A stretch of 64,000 nt of DNA from Acidobacteriota bacterium. GTDB lineage: Bacteria; Acidobacteriota; Polarisedimenticolia; J045. This document shows, one piece after another, positions 34,199 to 43,260 of this stretch. The first letter of the stretch is position 1; every line of letters starts with the position of its first letter. The notes beneath the pieces were generated by a model. The model was given only the letters and a program-made list of their open reading frames with translations. It ran no database searches and was not told the DNA's origin. Position numbers and translations under genes: made by a program. The DNA is taken from assembly GCA_030949985.1 (NCBI GenBank), contig JAUZRX010000010.1, positions 211,148 through 275,147 on the forward strand, in the 5' to 3' direction.

Positions 34199-35567
34199 CC
34201 ACCGACACCGCCAGGGCGGGAAAGATCGGCTCGATGCCGAGGGGAAGTTCCCGTCCCGCCCAGGTCGGCGCCATCCAGGCCAGGGCCGTCAAGGCGGCGC
34301 CGAGGATCGAGGCTCCCGTGGCCCGGCTCCCCGCCCGCCAACGGGGAAGAAAGCCCCCCAGCAGCGGTAACAGCAGGCTCGGCGTGATCACCGACCCCAT
34401 GGCCTTCCACAGGGTGACCACCGAATCGGTGGACAGGGCCAGCGCGACACTGGCGGCCGTGGCCAAGGCCAACCCCACCCGGGTGGCGCGGGTAGTCCCC
34501 GCTTCCGACCGGGTCTCCGCCCCGCCATCCACGCCCCTCCAGCGGCGCCAGATCCGTGGCAGGTCGAAACCGATGGTGGTGGCGGCGACGAAGAGGTAGG
34601 ACTCGACGGTGGACATCACCGTGGCCAGCAGGCCGACATAGAACAGCCCCCGGGCCACCGGCGGGAGCAGGGCGTCGGCGAGGGCAGGGTACGCCTCGAC
34701 AGGGTTGCCGAGATCCGGCAGCAGGACGCGGGCGAGCATACCGGTGAGGGTGGTCAGTCCATCGAAGACGATCCAGAAGAACACGGACCAGAGAATGCCC
34801 CGTCGGGCCACCGCCGGCGTGCGCGCGGCGTAGCAGCGCTGGTAGAACGAGGGTTCGACCAGGGTCTGCAACGCAATGACGTACCACACCGCCACTGCCT
34901 GCAGGCCCAGCCCCCCGTCCCAGCTCAGGGCCCCGGCGGGCAGGCCGGACAGCGCTCCCACGCCACCGGCCCGCACCAGGGCCACCGGCAGCAGCAGGGC
35001 GAAGCAGCCGTACATCAACACGAACTGCAGGCCGTTGTGCCGGACCACGGCGCGAAAGCCGGCCCCAACCACCAGGGTCACGCTCAGCACGGCGAAGAAC
35101 CCGACGCCCAGGCCCACGGAGGTGCCCAGCAGGCGGTGGGCCAGCACACCCAGCATCAGCAGGTAGGCCGCGGGCAGCATGTTGACGAACACCAGCACGG
35201 CACCGAGGGCGGCGACCCCCGGGCCGTGATCGGCCAGCAGCCGGTCGGGCACGGTGACCAGGGCGGAGCGCCGCGCCTTTCCCGCCAACAGGAAGGCGAA
35301 GATCAGCCCCGCCAGGTAGTAGGGCCCGCCCAGGGCGATCCAGTTGGACAGGCCGTGCAGGTAGGAGTACTCCCCCACGCCGAGCACGCCGCCGTACCAG
35401 GTGCTCACCAGGGTGGCGACGAATGCCGGCAGGGTCAGCGAGCGACCCGCCAGCAGGTATTCGCCGGTGCTCGTCGATCGGCGGCGGCGGGCCAGCAGCA
35501 CCAGGGCCGCCAGGTAGGCCGCCACAACGGCCAGATCGACCAGGGCACCCGGAGCGCCGCCGGTCAC
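34089..35567 (-). CDS. sodium:solute symporter (SSS family), likely thiamine or precursor uptake
   Basis: A 492-residue inner-membrane transporter with about 13 hydrophobic segments and SSS features: STSTGEYLLAGRSL after the first helix, STWYGGVLGVGEY in the unwound helix region, and ATVMSTVESYLFVAATTIGFDL near the second sodium-site region. It follows the TonB-dependent receptor by 22 nt on the same strand and should be co-transcribed under the upstream TPP riboswitch. SSS-type carriers have been predicted as thiamine transporters in other riboswitch-controlled loci. Substrate is therefore inferred as thiamine, its phosphates or a pyrimidine moiety. Its 3' end overlaps the DUF115 gene on the other strand. 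Confidence 0.85.
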   Translation of the reverse strand: MTGGAPGALVDLAVVAAYLAALVLLARRRRSTSTGEYLLAGRSLTLPAFVATLVSTWYGGVLGVGEYSYLHGLSNWIALGGPYYLAGLIFAFLLAGKARRSALVTVPDRLLADHGPGVAALGAVLVFVNMLPAAYLLMLGVLAHRLLGTSVGLGVGFFAVLSVTLVVGAGFRAVVRHNGLQFVLMYGCFALLLPVALVRAGGVGALSGLPAGALSWDGGLGLQAVAVWYVIALQTLVEPSFYQRCYAARTPAVARRGILWSVFFWIVFDGLTTLTGMLARVLLPDLGNPVEAYPALADALLPPVARGLFYVGLLATVMSTVESYLFVAATTIGFDLPRIWRRWRGVDGGAETRSEAGTTRATRVGLALATAASVALALSTDSVVTLWKAMGSVITPSLLLPLLGGFLPRWRAGSRATGASILGAALTALAWMAPTWAGRELPLGIEPIFPALAVSVAIHLPAWLRLRAPGEPPAGPGRPGNPGPGSVTDPAA

Positions 35568-35589
35568 CGCCAGCCGACTCCCGGACGGG

Positions 35590-37788
35590 TCATCGGACGG
35601 GCTTCCAGGAGAGCATCAGGAAAACGTTGCGGGAGGCTCCGGGAATGAATGTTGGCTCGCCCCAGTTGTAGCCGTAGGCCTCGTATTCGCTGTCGAAGAG
35701 GTTCTCCACCCGCAGCCGCACGGCATACCGGCTGTCGCGCCCACCGGGCAGGTTGTAGAGCAGATCGAGATGCCAGAGGGTGAAGGGGTCGGTGGAAGCC
35801 TCCCGACTCTGGCTGTTGTCGACGAAGATCCTGCCCACGTGCTGCCCACCCAGTTCGAGGCGCCCCCAGGAAGGCGACCAGGAAGCCGCCAGCCGCGCCA
35901 GCGCGCCGGGGAACCCGGCGATGCGCCGGCCGGAGTAGTCCACCCGACCACCCCATCCGTCTTCGATGTAGCGCAGGTTGCGGTCGTCCGAAACGGTCAA
36001 CGAGCCGGCCAACCGCCAGCGGGCGGTGGGCGCCCAGGCGGCCTCCAACTCGAGGCCCTCGTGACGGGAGCGCTCGGCATTGCCGGTCAGGGCCTGGCCC
36101 AGGTCGTTGATGCCACCGAGATAGATGATCTCGTCGCGAAAGTCCATGCGGTAGGCCGTGGCCTTGAAGAGCAAGCGCCCGGCCCGGTACTCGAGCCCCA
36201 GTTCCAGATCGTCGAGACGCTCTTCCCGCGGCAGCGGGCCGGTGGCCCGGCCCGTGGGATCCACGCTGCGGAAGGCGGGGGCATCCCAGGCGTCCTGGGG
36301 GTCGTAGAGATCCTTGACCGCCGGCTCCCGACGCGTCCGGCCGAGCGAAACGTAAGCCCCCAGGCGCGGACCGAAGCGCCAATGAAGACCCAGACGCGGA
36401 GCCCACCACGAGTAGCGCACGTCGTAGTCGATGCCGGTGACCCGGTCTTGTTCCAGGCTCCAGCGATGGCTCACGTACTGCAGGCCGGCCAGCACCGTCA
36501 ACCGCCGGACGGGCTTCCATTCCTCCTGCACGAAGAAGGTGGTGCTGGTCTTGGGCAACTCGTAGTCGTAGTACCGAAAGCCCTGAGGCGTGCCCGCAGG
36601 CAGGTTCTGAGCGCTGACGGTGCCGTAGTGTTCGGCCCGGTGGATCCGCAACTCCGCCCCGGCGGTGAGCCGGCCCCGGCCGTGCTGCAGACTGACCCGC
36701 GGCAGCCAGCCGTAGTCCCACTCCTTGATCCAGCGCTGGCGGAACACGTCGGTGGCCCGGCCCTCACCGTAGCCATCGGCCAGGTGCAACTCGAACCAGT
36801 CCTTCTCGCCGCGGAACTGGTCGAAGTAGCCCCGGCCGTAGAAGGCATAGACCGTGTTGGCCACCTCCAGGTTCCGACTCGCCTGCCACTCGTGAATCAC
36901 CTCGAAGTGAGGCTGGCTGAAATGGTCCTGTTCCCCGGGCCAGTCGAGGGGATTGGCCTTGCGGTCGGCGGCGAGCTGCTCCCGGGTCAGCCCCTCGTAG
37001 GCCAGGTGGGAATTCTCCTTGCCGCCGTAGAGGTTGATCCGCAGCAGGCTGTTGGCCCCCATCCGCTGAGCCGTCAGGAAAGCCAGGCCCATGCGTGTCC
37101 AGGACTGGTCACGATAGCCCCCGGTGGCAATCCGGGAGAGCTGGACCCCCAGCACCCAGCGCCCGGCGAGCAGATCCGATTTCCAGCCGGCCGTGACCTT
37201 GCTCGTATTCCACGAACCCACGCCCATCTCGGCATGGAAGGTTTCCCCCGGAGCCAGGCGGGCGGTTTCGAGATTCACGGCGCCCCCGATGGCGCCGGCA
37301 CCATAGAGCACCGTACCGGCCCCCCGCTGGACCTGCACATCCTCGAGCGAGTCGGCGAAGTTCGGCAGATCGATCCAGAAAACCTCGTGGGACTCGGCGT
37401 CGTTGAGCGGCACACCATTGATCGTGACGTTGATCCTCCGCTGGTCGAAGCCACGGATCCGCATGTAGGAGTAGCCGATGCCATTGCCCGCATCGGAGTA
37501 GGAGTAGACCGCCGGAAGGGTCCCGAGAAGCATCGGCAGGTCCTGGGCCCAGTATTGCTCGTCGATCGCCTCCTGCGAGAGGTTGCTGTGGGTCGCGGGG
37601 GTGTCCTCACCCGCCCGGGTCGCCGTCACCAGCACTTCCTCGACCACCGAGGTGCCGGCCGGCGCATCGGACTCTCCCGCCGAATCCTCGTCCGCTCGGG
37701 GGATCGGCAGGATCATCAACAGGGCCAGGAGGAGAAGGCCCGAGTTCCAACCCACGGACTTTCGGGTAGTCGTCGAAAAAGAACGCAT
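35590..37788 (-). CDS. TonB-dependent outer-membrane receptor, thiamine-regulated
   Basis: A 732-residue outer-membrane receptor. A signal peptide (WNSGLLLLALLMILPIPRA) is followed by a TonB box-like EEVLVTATR. The plug domain has the motifs SYMRIRGFDQRRINVTINGVPLNDAE and VQVQRGAGTVLYGAGAIGGAVNLET. A 22-stranded-type barrel follows, ending SRNVFLMLSWKPVR (the GRNVFL...W pattern with few aromatic last residues). ATG at 37788 has GGGAGA six nt upstream. The TPP riboswitch directly upstream makes thiamine or a phosphate ester the most likely ligand, imported to the periplasm and passed to the SSS symporter. Confidence 0.93.
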   Translation of the reverse strand: MRSFSTTTRKSVGWNSGLLLLALLMILPIPRADEDSAGESDAPAGTSVVEEVLVTATRAGEDTPATHSNLSQEAIDEQYWAQDLPMLLGTLPAVYSYSDAGNGIGYSYMRIRGFDQRRINVTINGVPLNDAESHEVFWIDLPNFADSLEDVQVQRGAGTVLYGAGAIGGAVNLETARLAPGETFHAEMGVGSWNTSKVTAGWKSDLLAGRWVLGVQLSRIATGGYRDQSWTRMGLAFLTAQRMGANSLLRINLYGGKENSHLAYEGLTREQLAADRKANPLDWPGEQDHFSQPHFEVIHEWQASRNLEVANTVYAFYGRGYFDQFRGEKDWFELHLADGYGEGRATDVFRQRWIKEWDYGWLPRVSLQHGRGRLTAGAELRIHRAEHYGTVSAQNLPAGTPQGFRYYDYELPKTSTTFFVQEEWKPVRRLTVLAGLQYVSHRWSLEQDRVTGIDYDVRYSWWAPRLGLHWRFGPRLGAYVSLGRTRREPAVKDLYDPQDAWDAPAFRSVDPTGRATGPLPREERLDDLELGLEYRAGRLLFKATAYRMDFRDEIIYLGGINDLGQALTGNAERSRHEGLELEAAWAPTARWRLAGSLTVSDDRNLRYIEDGWGGRVDYSGRRIAGFPGALARLAASWSPSWGRLELGGQHVGRIFVDNSQSREASTDPFTLWHLDLLYNLPGGRDSRYAVRLRVENLFDSEYEAYGYNWGEPTFIPGASRNVFLMLSWKPVR

Positions 37789-37796
37789 GATCGGTC

Positions 37797-37826
37797 TCCC
37801 GGTGCGGCGCGCGCCGCATGCCGGGA
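37797..37826 (-). promoter_or_regulatory. ribosome-binding-site-covering hairpin (riboswitch expression platform)
   Basis: On the minus strand TCCCGG pairs with CCGGGA around an inner perfect palindrome (TGCGGCGC/GCGCCGCA). The 3' arm overlaps the GGGAGA ribosome site of the TonB receptor gene (complement of 37795-37800). The layout fits translational control: ligand-bound aptamer, hairpin formed, site covered. No U-run follows, so a terminator is less likely. Confidence 0.6.
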
Positions 37827-37870
37827 AACGGTGCAATCTTGGATGTCTACGTGGAGATCCAGGACCGTCG

Positions 37871-37955
37871 CCGTTTCCCTACGCTGGTGCGAACCAGGTC
37901 AGGTTCCAAGGGTCTTTCTCAGCTCCCGCCACGCCGGCCGGAGCACCCCTAACGG
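37871..37955 (-). promoter_or_regulatory. TPP (thi-box) riboswitch
   Basis: On the minus strand the conserved TPP aptamer blocks appear in order: AGGGGTGC, then GCTGAGAAAGACCC, then GAACCTGACCTGGTTCG, then CACCAGCGTAGGGAA. The outer P1 stem is CCGTT/AACGG. It lies between a sigma-70-like promoter and the TonB receptor gene, and controls the receptor-symporter operon by thiamine pyrophosphate. Confidence 0.97.
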
Positions 37956-37966
37956 GAATCACCGCC

Positions 37967-37995
37967 TTTTTAGCACTGGGCGGAAAGACGATCAA
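37967..37995 (-). promoter_or_regulatory. sigma-70-like promoter of the thiamine uptake operon
   Basis: On the minus strand TTGATC (37990-37995) and TAAAAA (37967-37972) are spaced 17 bp. Each hexamer matches the consensus at four of six bases. The predicted start near 37960 falls a few bases before the riboswitch P1 stem. Confidence 0.6.
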
Positions 37996-38016
37996 GTCCT
38001 TCCCTGCCCCGGATCC

Positions 38017-38526
38017 TCAACCGAGGCGAAACTCGGGAATGTCGAACCAGAAACCGTGACCGTTGGCGGCGTCGATCTCGGCCTGCACGATGGTTCCATG
38101 GCCTTCCTCGATCTCGAGGAAGCGGGCGAAGAGCCGCCGCCCCTGGCCGTCGAGTTCATCGACCATGCGGCGGTAGAAATCGGAGGTCTCCTGCTCGACC
38201 TTCAGCGCCTTCTCCAGCAGACGAACCTCGTCCTTACCGATCGGCGAGGTTTTGTTCAGCTTCTCGCCGAGCTGCCGGGTCTTCGCCTCGATCTCCCCGG
38301 CGGGGGGCACGGCGCTCTCCAGCACCTCGTCGGTCAGGGTACCGCTCTCCTTCCACTCGGCCAGCCGGCGGCGCAGGTAGGCGATATGGCCGGCCTCCTC
38401 ACGAGCCAGGGTGCCGAAGACCCGCCGGCCGACCTCGTCGCCGGCCCTGTCATGGGCTTCCTTGTAGGCGGCGTGCACCCGGGTCTCGTATTCGATGGCA
38501 GTCGTGATGGCTTCTTCGAGGGTCAT
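38017..38526 (-). CDS. rubrerythrin/ferritin-like diiron protein
   Basis: A 169-residue four-helix-bundle protein. Metal ligands appear in two repeated sets: an ExxxxxxH/Y helix (AIEYETRVHAAY) with REEAGHIAYL, and VEQETSDFYRRM with EIEEGHGTIVQ. This is the ExxH pairing of rubrerythrin-type diiron domains. There is no C-terminal rubredoxin domain. Likely roles are peroxide or oxygen detoxification or iron handling in the cytoplasm. It lies upstream of the riboswitch operon on the same strand, but that operon has its own promoter, so the two are probably separate units. Confidence 0.85.
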   Translation of the reverse strand: MTLEEAITTAIEYETRVHAAYKEAHDRAGDEVGRRVFGTLAREEAGHIAYLRRRLAEWKESGTLTDEVLESAVPPAGEIEAKTRQLGEKLNKTSPIGKDEVRLLEKALKVEQETSDFYRRMVDELDGQGRRLFARFLEIEEGHGTIVQAEIDAANGHGFWFDIPEFRLG

Positions 38527-38723
38527 GGCGGCGGATCTCCTGGCGGGGACTGTGACGGGCAGCAGTTTCCCGCATAGGACCGGCCGTGTCCAGCAACTCC
38601 ATCCGCCGGCCTACCGGACAGCACCCGCCACGGCCGGCCAAACTCCTCCGGCTGACGGGGAATTCGCGATTGGACAACCACTTCGCGGAAACCTAGGTTC
38701 TGATCGGAGGGCTTGAGGGTGCC

Positions 38724-41579
38724 ATGAGCCGACTCGACTCCGCCTTTCGCGAAGTGACCGTTCGCCGCTGGCTTCAGTGGGCCGCGCTGTGCTGGTCCGC
38801 CCTTGCCCTCGGTGCCCTGACCCTGAGTCTGCTGACATTCCTGCAGAGTGACAGGCAGCAAGCCGTAGCGGCCGCACGCACGGCCCTCGAAACAGACCTG
38901 CTCTACCGCTCCAGGGCCGCCTCGAAGGGTGGCCTGTACGTTCCCCTAACCGAGGAAACACCCCCCAATCCGCACCTGGACGAGGCATCCCGCACGTTGA
39001 ACATCGAGGGCGGCGGCCAACTCGTGAAGGTGAACCCGGCCTACATGACGCGCCAGATCGAAACGCTCCGCGACAAAAAGGCACACATCACCGGCCGCAT
39101 GACCAGCCTCCACCCGCTCAGCAAGGCCAATATGGCCGTCGGATGGGAGCGCGAGGCCCTCCAACGCCTCGAACGCGGCGAGCCCGAGGTGGTCACCTTC
39201 GGCCGGCGGGGCCGTCGCACCATTGCCCGGGTCATGTGGCCGCTCCGCATGGAGCGGAGCTGCGCCGCCTGCCACGACAGCCAGTGGGACGTCGTCGGCG
39301 CCGTCAGGGGGGGGCTGACCATCGAGATCCCCGTTCCGCCGGTTTCGACGTCTTTCGCCAAGTGGTCGAAGTCCCTGGGGCTCACCCTGCTGGTGGCCTG
39401 GCTCGTCGGCCTGATCGGCCTCTCCTACACCCGCGAGCTGCTCGCCCGTCGCCGGGCGGAGATCCTGGGCGCCGCGGCCGCCGTCAAAGAGAGCGAGCAA
39501 CGCCTCAACCTGGCTATCCAGGGCGCCGACACCGGCCTATGGGACTGGAATCTGAAGAACGGGAAGATCGTCATCAACGACCTGTGGGCCCGCATGCTCG
39601 GCTACGAAGCCCACGAGATCAAGGCGCACTCTGAGTTCTGGAAGCAGCGTATCCACCCCGAGGACAGCGAGTGGGTGCTCGCCGAACTCCAACGCCACCT
39701 GGAAGGCAAGACGCCCATGTTCCGGGCCGAGTATCGCCTGCGCCACCGCAACGGTGAGTGGGTCTGGATCCTCGACACCGGGCGTGTGGTCGAACGGGAT
39801 CAGAACGGCCAACCGATCCGCATCGCCGGCACCCACGTCAACATCACCTCCCTCAAGCGCATGGAGTTGAGAGTCCGTGCTCACGCGCGTTTCTCCCGCG
39901 CCTCGGCCCGCATCGGTGAAATGATTCTCCTGCGCAGGGAGCCCCAGCTCGTCAACGATTCCGCGTGCCGCGAGCTGGGCGACGCCCTCGAAGCTCCCTT
40001 CGCCGCACTCCTCCGGCCCTACAGGGGCAACCAGATCCTCGGGATCACGGCCGCCTTTGAACGCGACTCCGAACCAGGCCAGCGGGAGGTGGCCGTCGAT
40101 GAACGCCTCGCCGCCGGGCGCGCCTTCCAGCGCGGCCGGACGGTCATCATCGAAGACCTCGACGACCCTGACAACGAGCCCGCCAGTGATCTCCTCGGTT
40201 CGCGCGGCTTGCGGGCAGGCATCTTCGTTCCCTGCCAGGAGGGAGACGGACCGCTCGGCGTGCTCGTCGTCGGCCTGCGCGAACCCCACGCCTTCTCCCG
40301 CGAAGAGGTGCTCTTCGTCGAATCGATCGCCCGCCAGATCGTCCTCTCGGCGGTCACCAGCCGAACCGAGCGCGAAAGGGAACTCCTGGCGCGGGCCATC
40401 GAGCAAACCCGGGACGCGGTCGCGGTCAGCGACAAGCAAGGAAAGCTGCTTTACGTCAATCCCGCGTGTGAGAAAGTCACCGGCATCGCCCGGAACAAAC
40501 TCCTCACGATGAATCTCCGCGACTTGGCCGAGCCCGAAGGCGGGGCTTCCGTGTTCGAGCAGATCTTCACCCAGCTCGAACGAGGGCAACCCTGGCAGGG
40601 ATTGCTGACGGGCCACAAGGCGGACGGCACTGTCTACAAGGAAAAGGCCGTGATCTCGCCGGTACGCGGCTCCGACGGAAAGACCGAATCCTTCGTCAAG
40701 GTCGGCCGAGACGTCTCAAGGGAACTGGAACTGGAAACCCAGCTCCAGCAATCCCAGAAGCTCGAAGCCGTCGGACAGCTTGCCGCCGGAATCGCCCACG
40801 AAATCAACACACCGACCCAATTCGTCGCGGACAATACCCGCTTTTTGAAGGATGCTTTCGGGGATCTCGAACCCCTGCTGACCACGCTCAAGGAGGAATG
40901 CCTCAAGGACGAGCCTTCCGACCTGGCCGCCAGCTTCGCGCGCCTCAAAGAAGCTCTCGAAAAGGTCGATGTCGACTACCTGCTCGAGGATGTCCCCCAG
41001 GCCGTCGCCCAATCTCTCGAAGGCCTCGAGCGCATCTCCAGCATTGTCCGCGCGATGAAAGACTTCTCCCATCCCGGCGGTACCGGCAAGGAGACCGTGG
41101 ACCTCAATCGTGCGATCCGCAGTACCGTGACGGTCGCCCGCAACGAGTGGAAGTATGTCGCCGACGTGAAACTCGAACTCGACGAGGAAATGCCCCCGGT
41201 GGCCTGCAGCCACGGAGATTTCAACCAGGTGGTGCTGAACATGATCGTCAACGCCGCCCACGCCATCGCCGAAAAAGTCGGCGATGGTGCCTCCGGCAAG
41301 GGGCAGATAACGATTCGCAGCCGGGTGGAAGGTGAAGAGGCCGTAATCGAGATCGAGGACACCGGCGTCGGCATCCCCCGGGAGAATCTCTCTCGCATCT
41401 TCGACCATTTCTTCACGACCAAGGAAGTCGGCCGCGGCACGGGCCAGGGACTGGCCATCGCCCACGGGGTCATCGTTCAGCAGCACGGGGGACGTATCGA
41501 GGTCGACAGCGAGGTCGGGAAGGGAACGACCTTCCGTATCCGGCTACCCTTGCAGGCGCCGGTTACCGCTCCGGTGTGA
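38724..41579 (+). CDS. membrane sensor histidine kinase with heme-type CxxCH (DUF3365-like), PAS, GAF and PAS domains
   Basis: A 951-residue kinase. Transmembrane helix 1 (about 17-40) and helix 2 (about 214-236) flank a periplasmic DUF3365/Tll0287-like domain with C180-A-A-C183-H184, a c-type heme attachment motif, so it may sense redox, oxygen or NO. The cytoplasmic part has PAS (about 255-380), GAF (about 400-550) and PAS (about 555-680). The HisKA domain follows, with phospho-acceptor H692 in AAGIAHEINTPTQF. HATPase_c has NMIVNAAHAI, DTGVGI and GTGQGLAIAHGV. It has no receiver. The three receiver genes that converge on it at 41563-44454 are the probable partners; the 3' ends overlap by 17 nt. 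Confidence 0.92.
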   Translation: MSRLDSAFREVTVRRWLQWAALCWSALALGALTLSLLTFLQSDRQQAVAAARTALETDLLYRSRAASKGGLYVPLTEETPPNPHLDEASRTLNIEGGGQLVKVNPAYMTRQIETLRDKKAHITGRMTSLHPLSKANMAVGWEREALQRLERGEPEVVTFGRRGRRTIARVMWPLRMERSCAACHDSQWDVVGAVRGGLTIEIPVPPVSTSFAKWSKSLGLTLLVAWLVGLIGLSYTRELLARRRAEILGAAAAVKESEQRLNLAIQGADTGLWDWNLKNGKIVINDLWARMLGYEAHEIKAHSEFWKQRIHPEDSEWVLAELQRHLEGKTPMFRAEYRLRHRNGEWVWILDTGRVVERDQNGQPIRIAGTHVNITSLKRMELRVRAHARFSRASARIGEMILLRREPQLVNDSACRELGDALEAPFAALLRPYRGNQILGITAAFERDSEPGQREVAVDERLAAGRAFQRGRTVIIEDLDDPDNEPASDLLGSRGLRAGIFVPCQEGDGPLGVLVVGLREPHAFSREEVLFVESIARQIVLSAVTSRTERERELLARAIEQTRDAVAVSDKQGKLLYVNPACEKVTGIARNKLLTMNLRDLAEPEGGASVFEQIFTQLERGQPWQGLLTGHKADGTVYKEKAVISPVRGSDGKTESFVKVGRDVSRELELETQLQQSQKLEAVGQLAAGIAHEINTPTQFVADNTRFLKDAFGDLEPLLTTLKEECLKDEPSDLAASFARLKEALEKVDVDYLLEDVPQAVAQSLEGLERISSIVRAMKDFSHPGGTGKETVDLNRAIRSTVTVARNEWKYVADVKLELDEEMPPVACSHGDFNQVVLNMIVNAAHAIAEKVGDGASGKGQITIRSRVEGEEAVIEIEDTGVGIPRENLSRIFDHFFTTKEVGRGTGQGLAIAHGVIVQQHGGRIEVDSEVGKGTTFRIRLPLQAPVTAPV

Positions 41580-42096
41580 GATCCAGGGCCTCGCGGACAT
41601 CGATCACAACGGCACCTTCTTCGTCTTCTTCGATGGTGGTGATACCCGGATTGTCTTGCTCCAGGTGACGCAGGAGTCGCATCTTTTCGTCCACTTCGCG
41701 CCGCAACTCGGTGTTTTCGCGCAGCAAATCCCGATGCTCGAGGGCCTGGCGGATGCAGTAGAGCAGTTCGGTTTCCTCGCACGGCTTGAGCAGGAAGCGG
41801 AAGATCTGCCCCTCGTTGATCGCTTTGACCGCCGCGTCGAGCGTGGCCTGTCCGGAGAGAATGATGCGAATCACCTCGGGATGACTTTCGGCGGCCCGGC
41901 GAACGAGTTCACTGCCGCTCATCCCCGGCATGCGTTCGTCGCTGACCAGGACATCGACGGCTTCCGCGTCGAGAATCTCGAGGGCCTGCTCTCCCGACTG
42001 GGCTTCGAGGACCTGCATCCCCTCACGGCGAAGGCGGCGGCGCAAGGCCGCGGTCACCCGAGGTTCGTCATCGACCAGCAGGACAGTGGCGGACAT
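41563..42096 (-). CDS. response regulator with receiver domain and C-terminal coiled coil
   Basis: A 177-residue protein. The receiver (about 1-125) has VLLVDDEP, phospho-acceptor D in VLVSDERMPGMSG (about 53), S in IILSGQ and K in LLKPCEE, then a coiled-coil segment (HRDLLRENTELRREVDEKMRLL) and an acidic tail. There is no DNA-binding domain. Similar REC-coil proteins pass signals by protein contact. It is the last gene of a three-receiver operon, starting 5 nt after the preceding stop. Confidence 0.88.
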   Translation of the reverse strand: MSATVLLVDDEPRVTAALRRRLRREGMQVLEAQSGEQALEILDAEAVDVLVSDERMPGMSGSELVRRAAESHPEVIRIILSGQATLDAAVKAINEGQIFRFLLKPCEETELLYCIRQALEHRDLLRENTELRREVDEKMRLLRHLEQDNPGITTIEEDEEGAVVIDVREALDLTPER

Positions 42097-42101
42097 GGGC
42101 T

Positions 42102-43259
42102 TTACTCCTCTCCCGGGGTGACGGAAGTGAAACAGGGGACTCTCACGCGGAACGGCTGCTTGATTCCCATTCCCTTGTCGAAATTCTTCAGACGCATGAT
42201 CAGCGCCCCCGTCACTTCCTGGCCGCGACTGATGACGACGACTCCGTTGACGGCCAGGACGTCTTCATCGAGAACCATCCCCGGCGCCAGGTCGCGCAGG
42301 TTCACGGCGCGCACGGTCATCGACTGTTCTTCGGAGGCGTCGTACTCCCTGAGCAGAGCGAGATGCTCTTCGGGGAACGGAGGGTCCGCGCCAGCCAATT
42401 CGGCGATGGCGAGCTTGGGCGTCAGGCCCCTGCTGACCAGATCGTCGAAACGCGCCGCCACGCGAATCAACCCCGCCCCCAGGCGCACCGCTTCGTCTTC
42501 CGTATAGGGTTCGACGAGATTCGAGGGATCGTTCTGGCAGGCGATCATCGCCGCCACGCGTTCGAGCCGCGGAATCTCCCGCAGCAGGAAGTAGCTGGTC
42601 CGAGGATGATGAGCGACCATCTCAGCCTCGTCCTCGCTGACCTCCTGCCCGGCGAAGACCTTCTGCAGAGTCTCCGCCGGGATCGTTGCGCATCCCACCT
42701 GGGACAGCAGACCGGCCAACTCGAACTCCCAGGGATCGGGAGGCTGAAGCCGACCGACCAGCCACGCAACACAGCGCTTGATGCGCGCGGCGCGGGAAAA
42801 GGCGACGGGATTGACCATGCCGAGCAGGTCCACCAGCGCCTTGACGCTGCTCGATAGAGTCTGCTCGAGAAGCTGCTTTTCCGCCGTGACCAGCCGGTAT
42901 TGCTCGAGAGCATCATCGAGCGCGGCGATCAGTTCGTCCCGCGAAATGGGCTTGGGGAGAAAGCGAAAGATCTTCGACGAGTTGATCGCCCCGATCACGG
43001 CGTTCATCTCGGCCTGCCCGGTGAGCATCATGCGCACCGACTGCGGACTGGTTTCCCGCACCTTGGCCAGGAATTGCACGCCGTCCATGCCGGGCATGCG
43101 GTAGTCCGAAACCACGACCGCAAAGGGACCCTCAGTCTCGATCATCTCCAGCCCGGCTTCTCCTCCTTCCGCGGTGAAGACATCGAAATTCCGCCGCAGG
43201 TTGCGCCGAATCCCGGAGAGAATGTTGACTTCGTCATCGACGAAGAGGATGCGCTTCAT
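42102..43259 (-). CDS. response regulator with degenerate HD-type output domain
   Basis: A 385-residue protein with an N-terminal receiver (ILFVDDEVN, D in VVVSDYRMPGMDG, K in LPKPISRDE) and a C-terminal HD_5/HD-GYP-like domain. The fold markers remain (AGLLSQVGCATIP, HHPRTSYFLLREIPRLERVA, then AAMIACQNDP), but the HD pair of LLHDIGK is replaced by QV and the usual HHERWDG block is lost. Cyclic-di-GMP hydrolysis is therefore unlikely; it may bind partners or nucleotide without catalysis. The ATG at 43259 comes one base after the preceding gene's TGA. It is a probable target of the CxxCH kinase. Confidence 0.85.
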   Translation of the reverse strand: MKRILFVDDEVNILSGIRRNLRRNFDVFTAEGGEAGLEMIETEGPFAVVVSDYRMPGMDGVQFLAKVRETSPQSVRMMLTGQAEMNAVIGAINSSKIFRFLPKPISRDELIAALDDALEQYRLVTAEKQLLEQTLSSSVKALVDLLGMVNPVAFSRAARIKRCVAWLVGRLQPPDPWEFELAGLLSQVGCATIPAETLQKVFAGQEVSEDEAEMVAHHPRTSYFLLREIPRLERVAAMIACQNDPSNLVEPYTEDEAVRLGAGLIRVAARFDDLVSRGLTPKLAIAELAGADPPFPEEHLALLREYDASEEQSMTVRAVNLRDLAPGMVLDEDVLAVNGVVVISRGQEVTGALIMRLKNFDKGMGIKQPFRVRVPCFTSVTPGEE

Positions 43260-43260
43260 T

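Noticed and set aside
35770-38577. 935-codon plus-strand frame across the TonB receptor, riboswitch and ferritin-like gene
   Set aside because: It reads through a TPP riboswitch and two well-supported minus-strand genes; composition is that of a complementary shadow.
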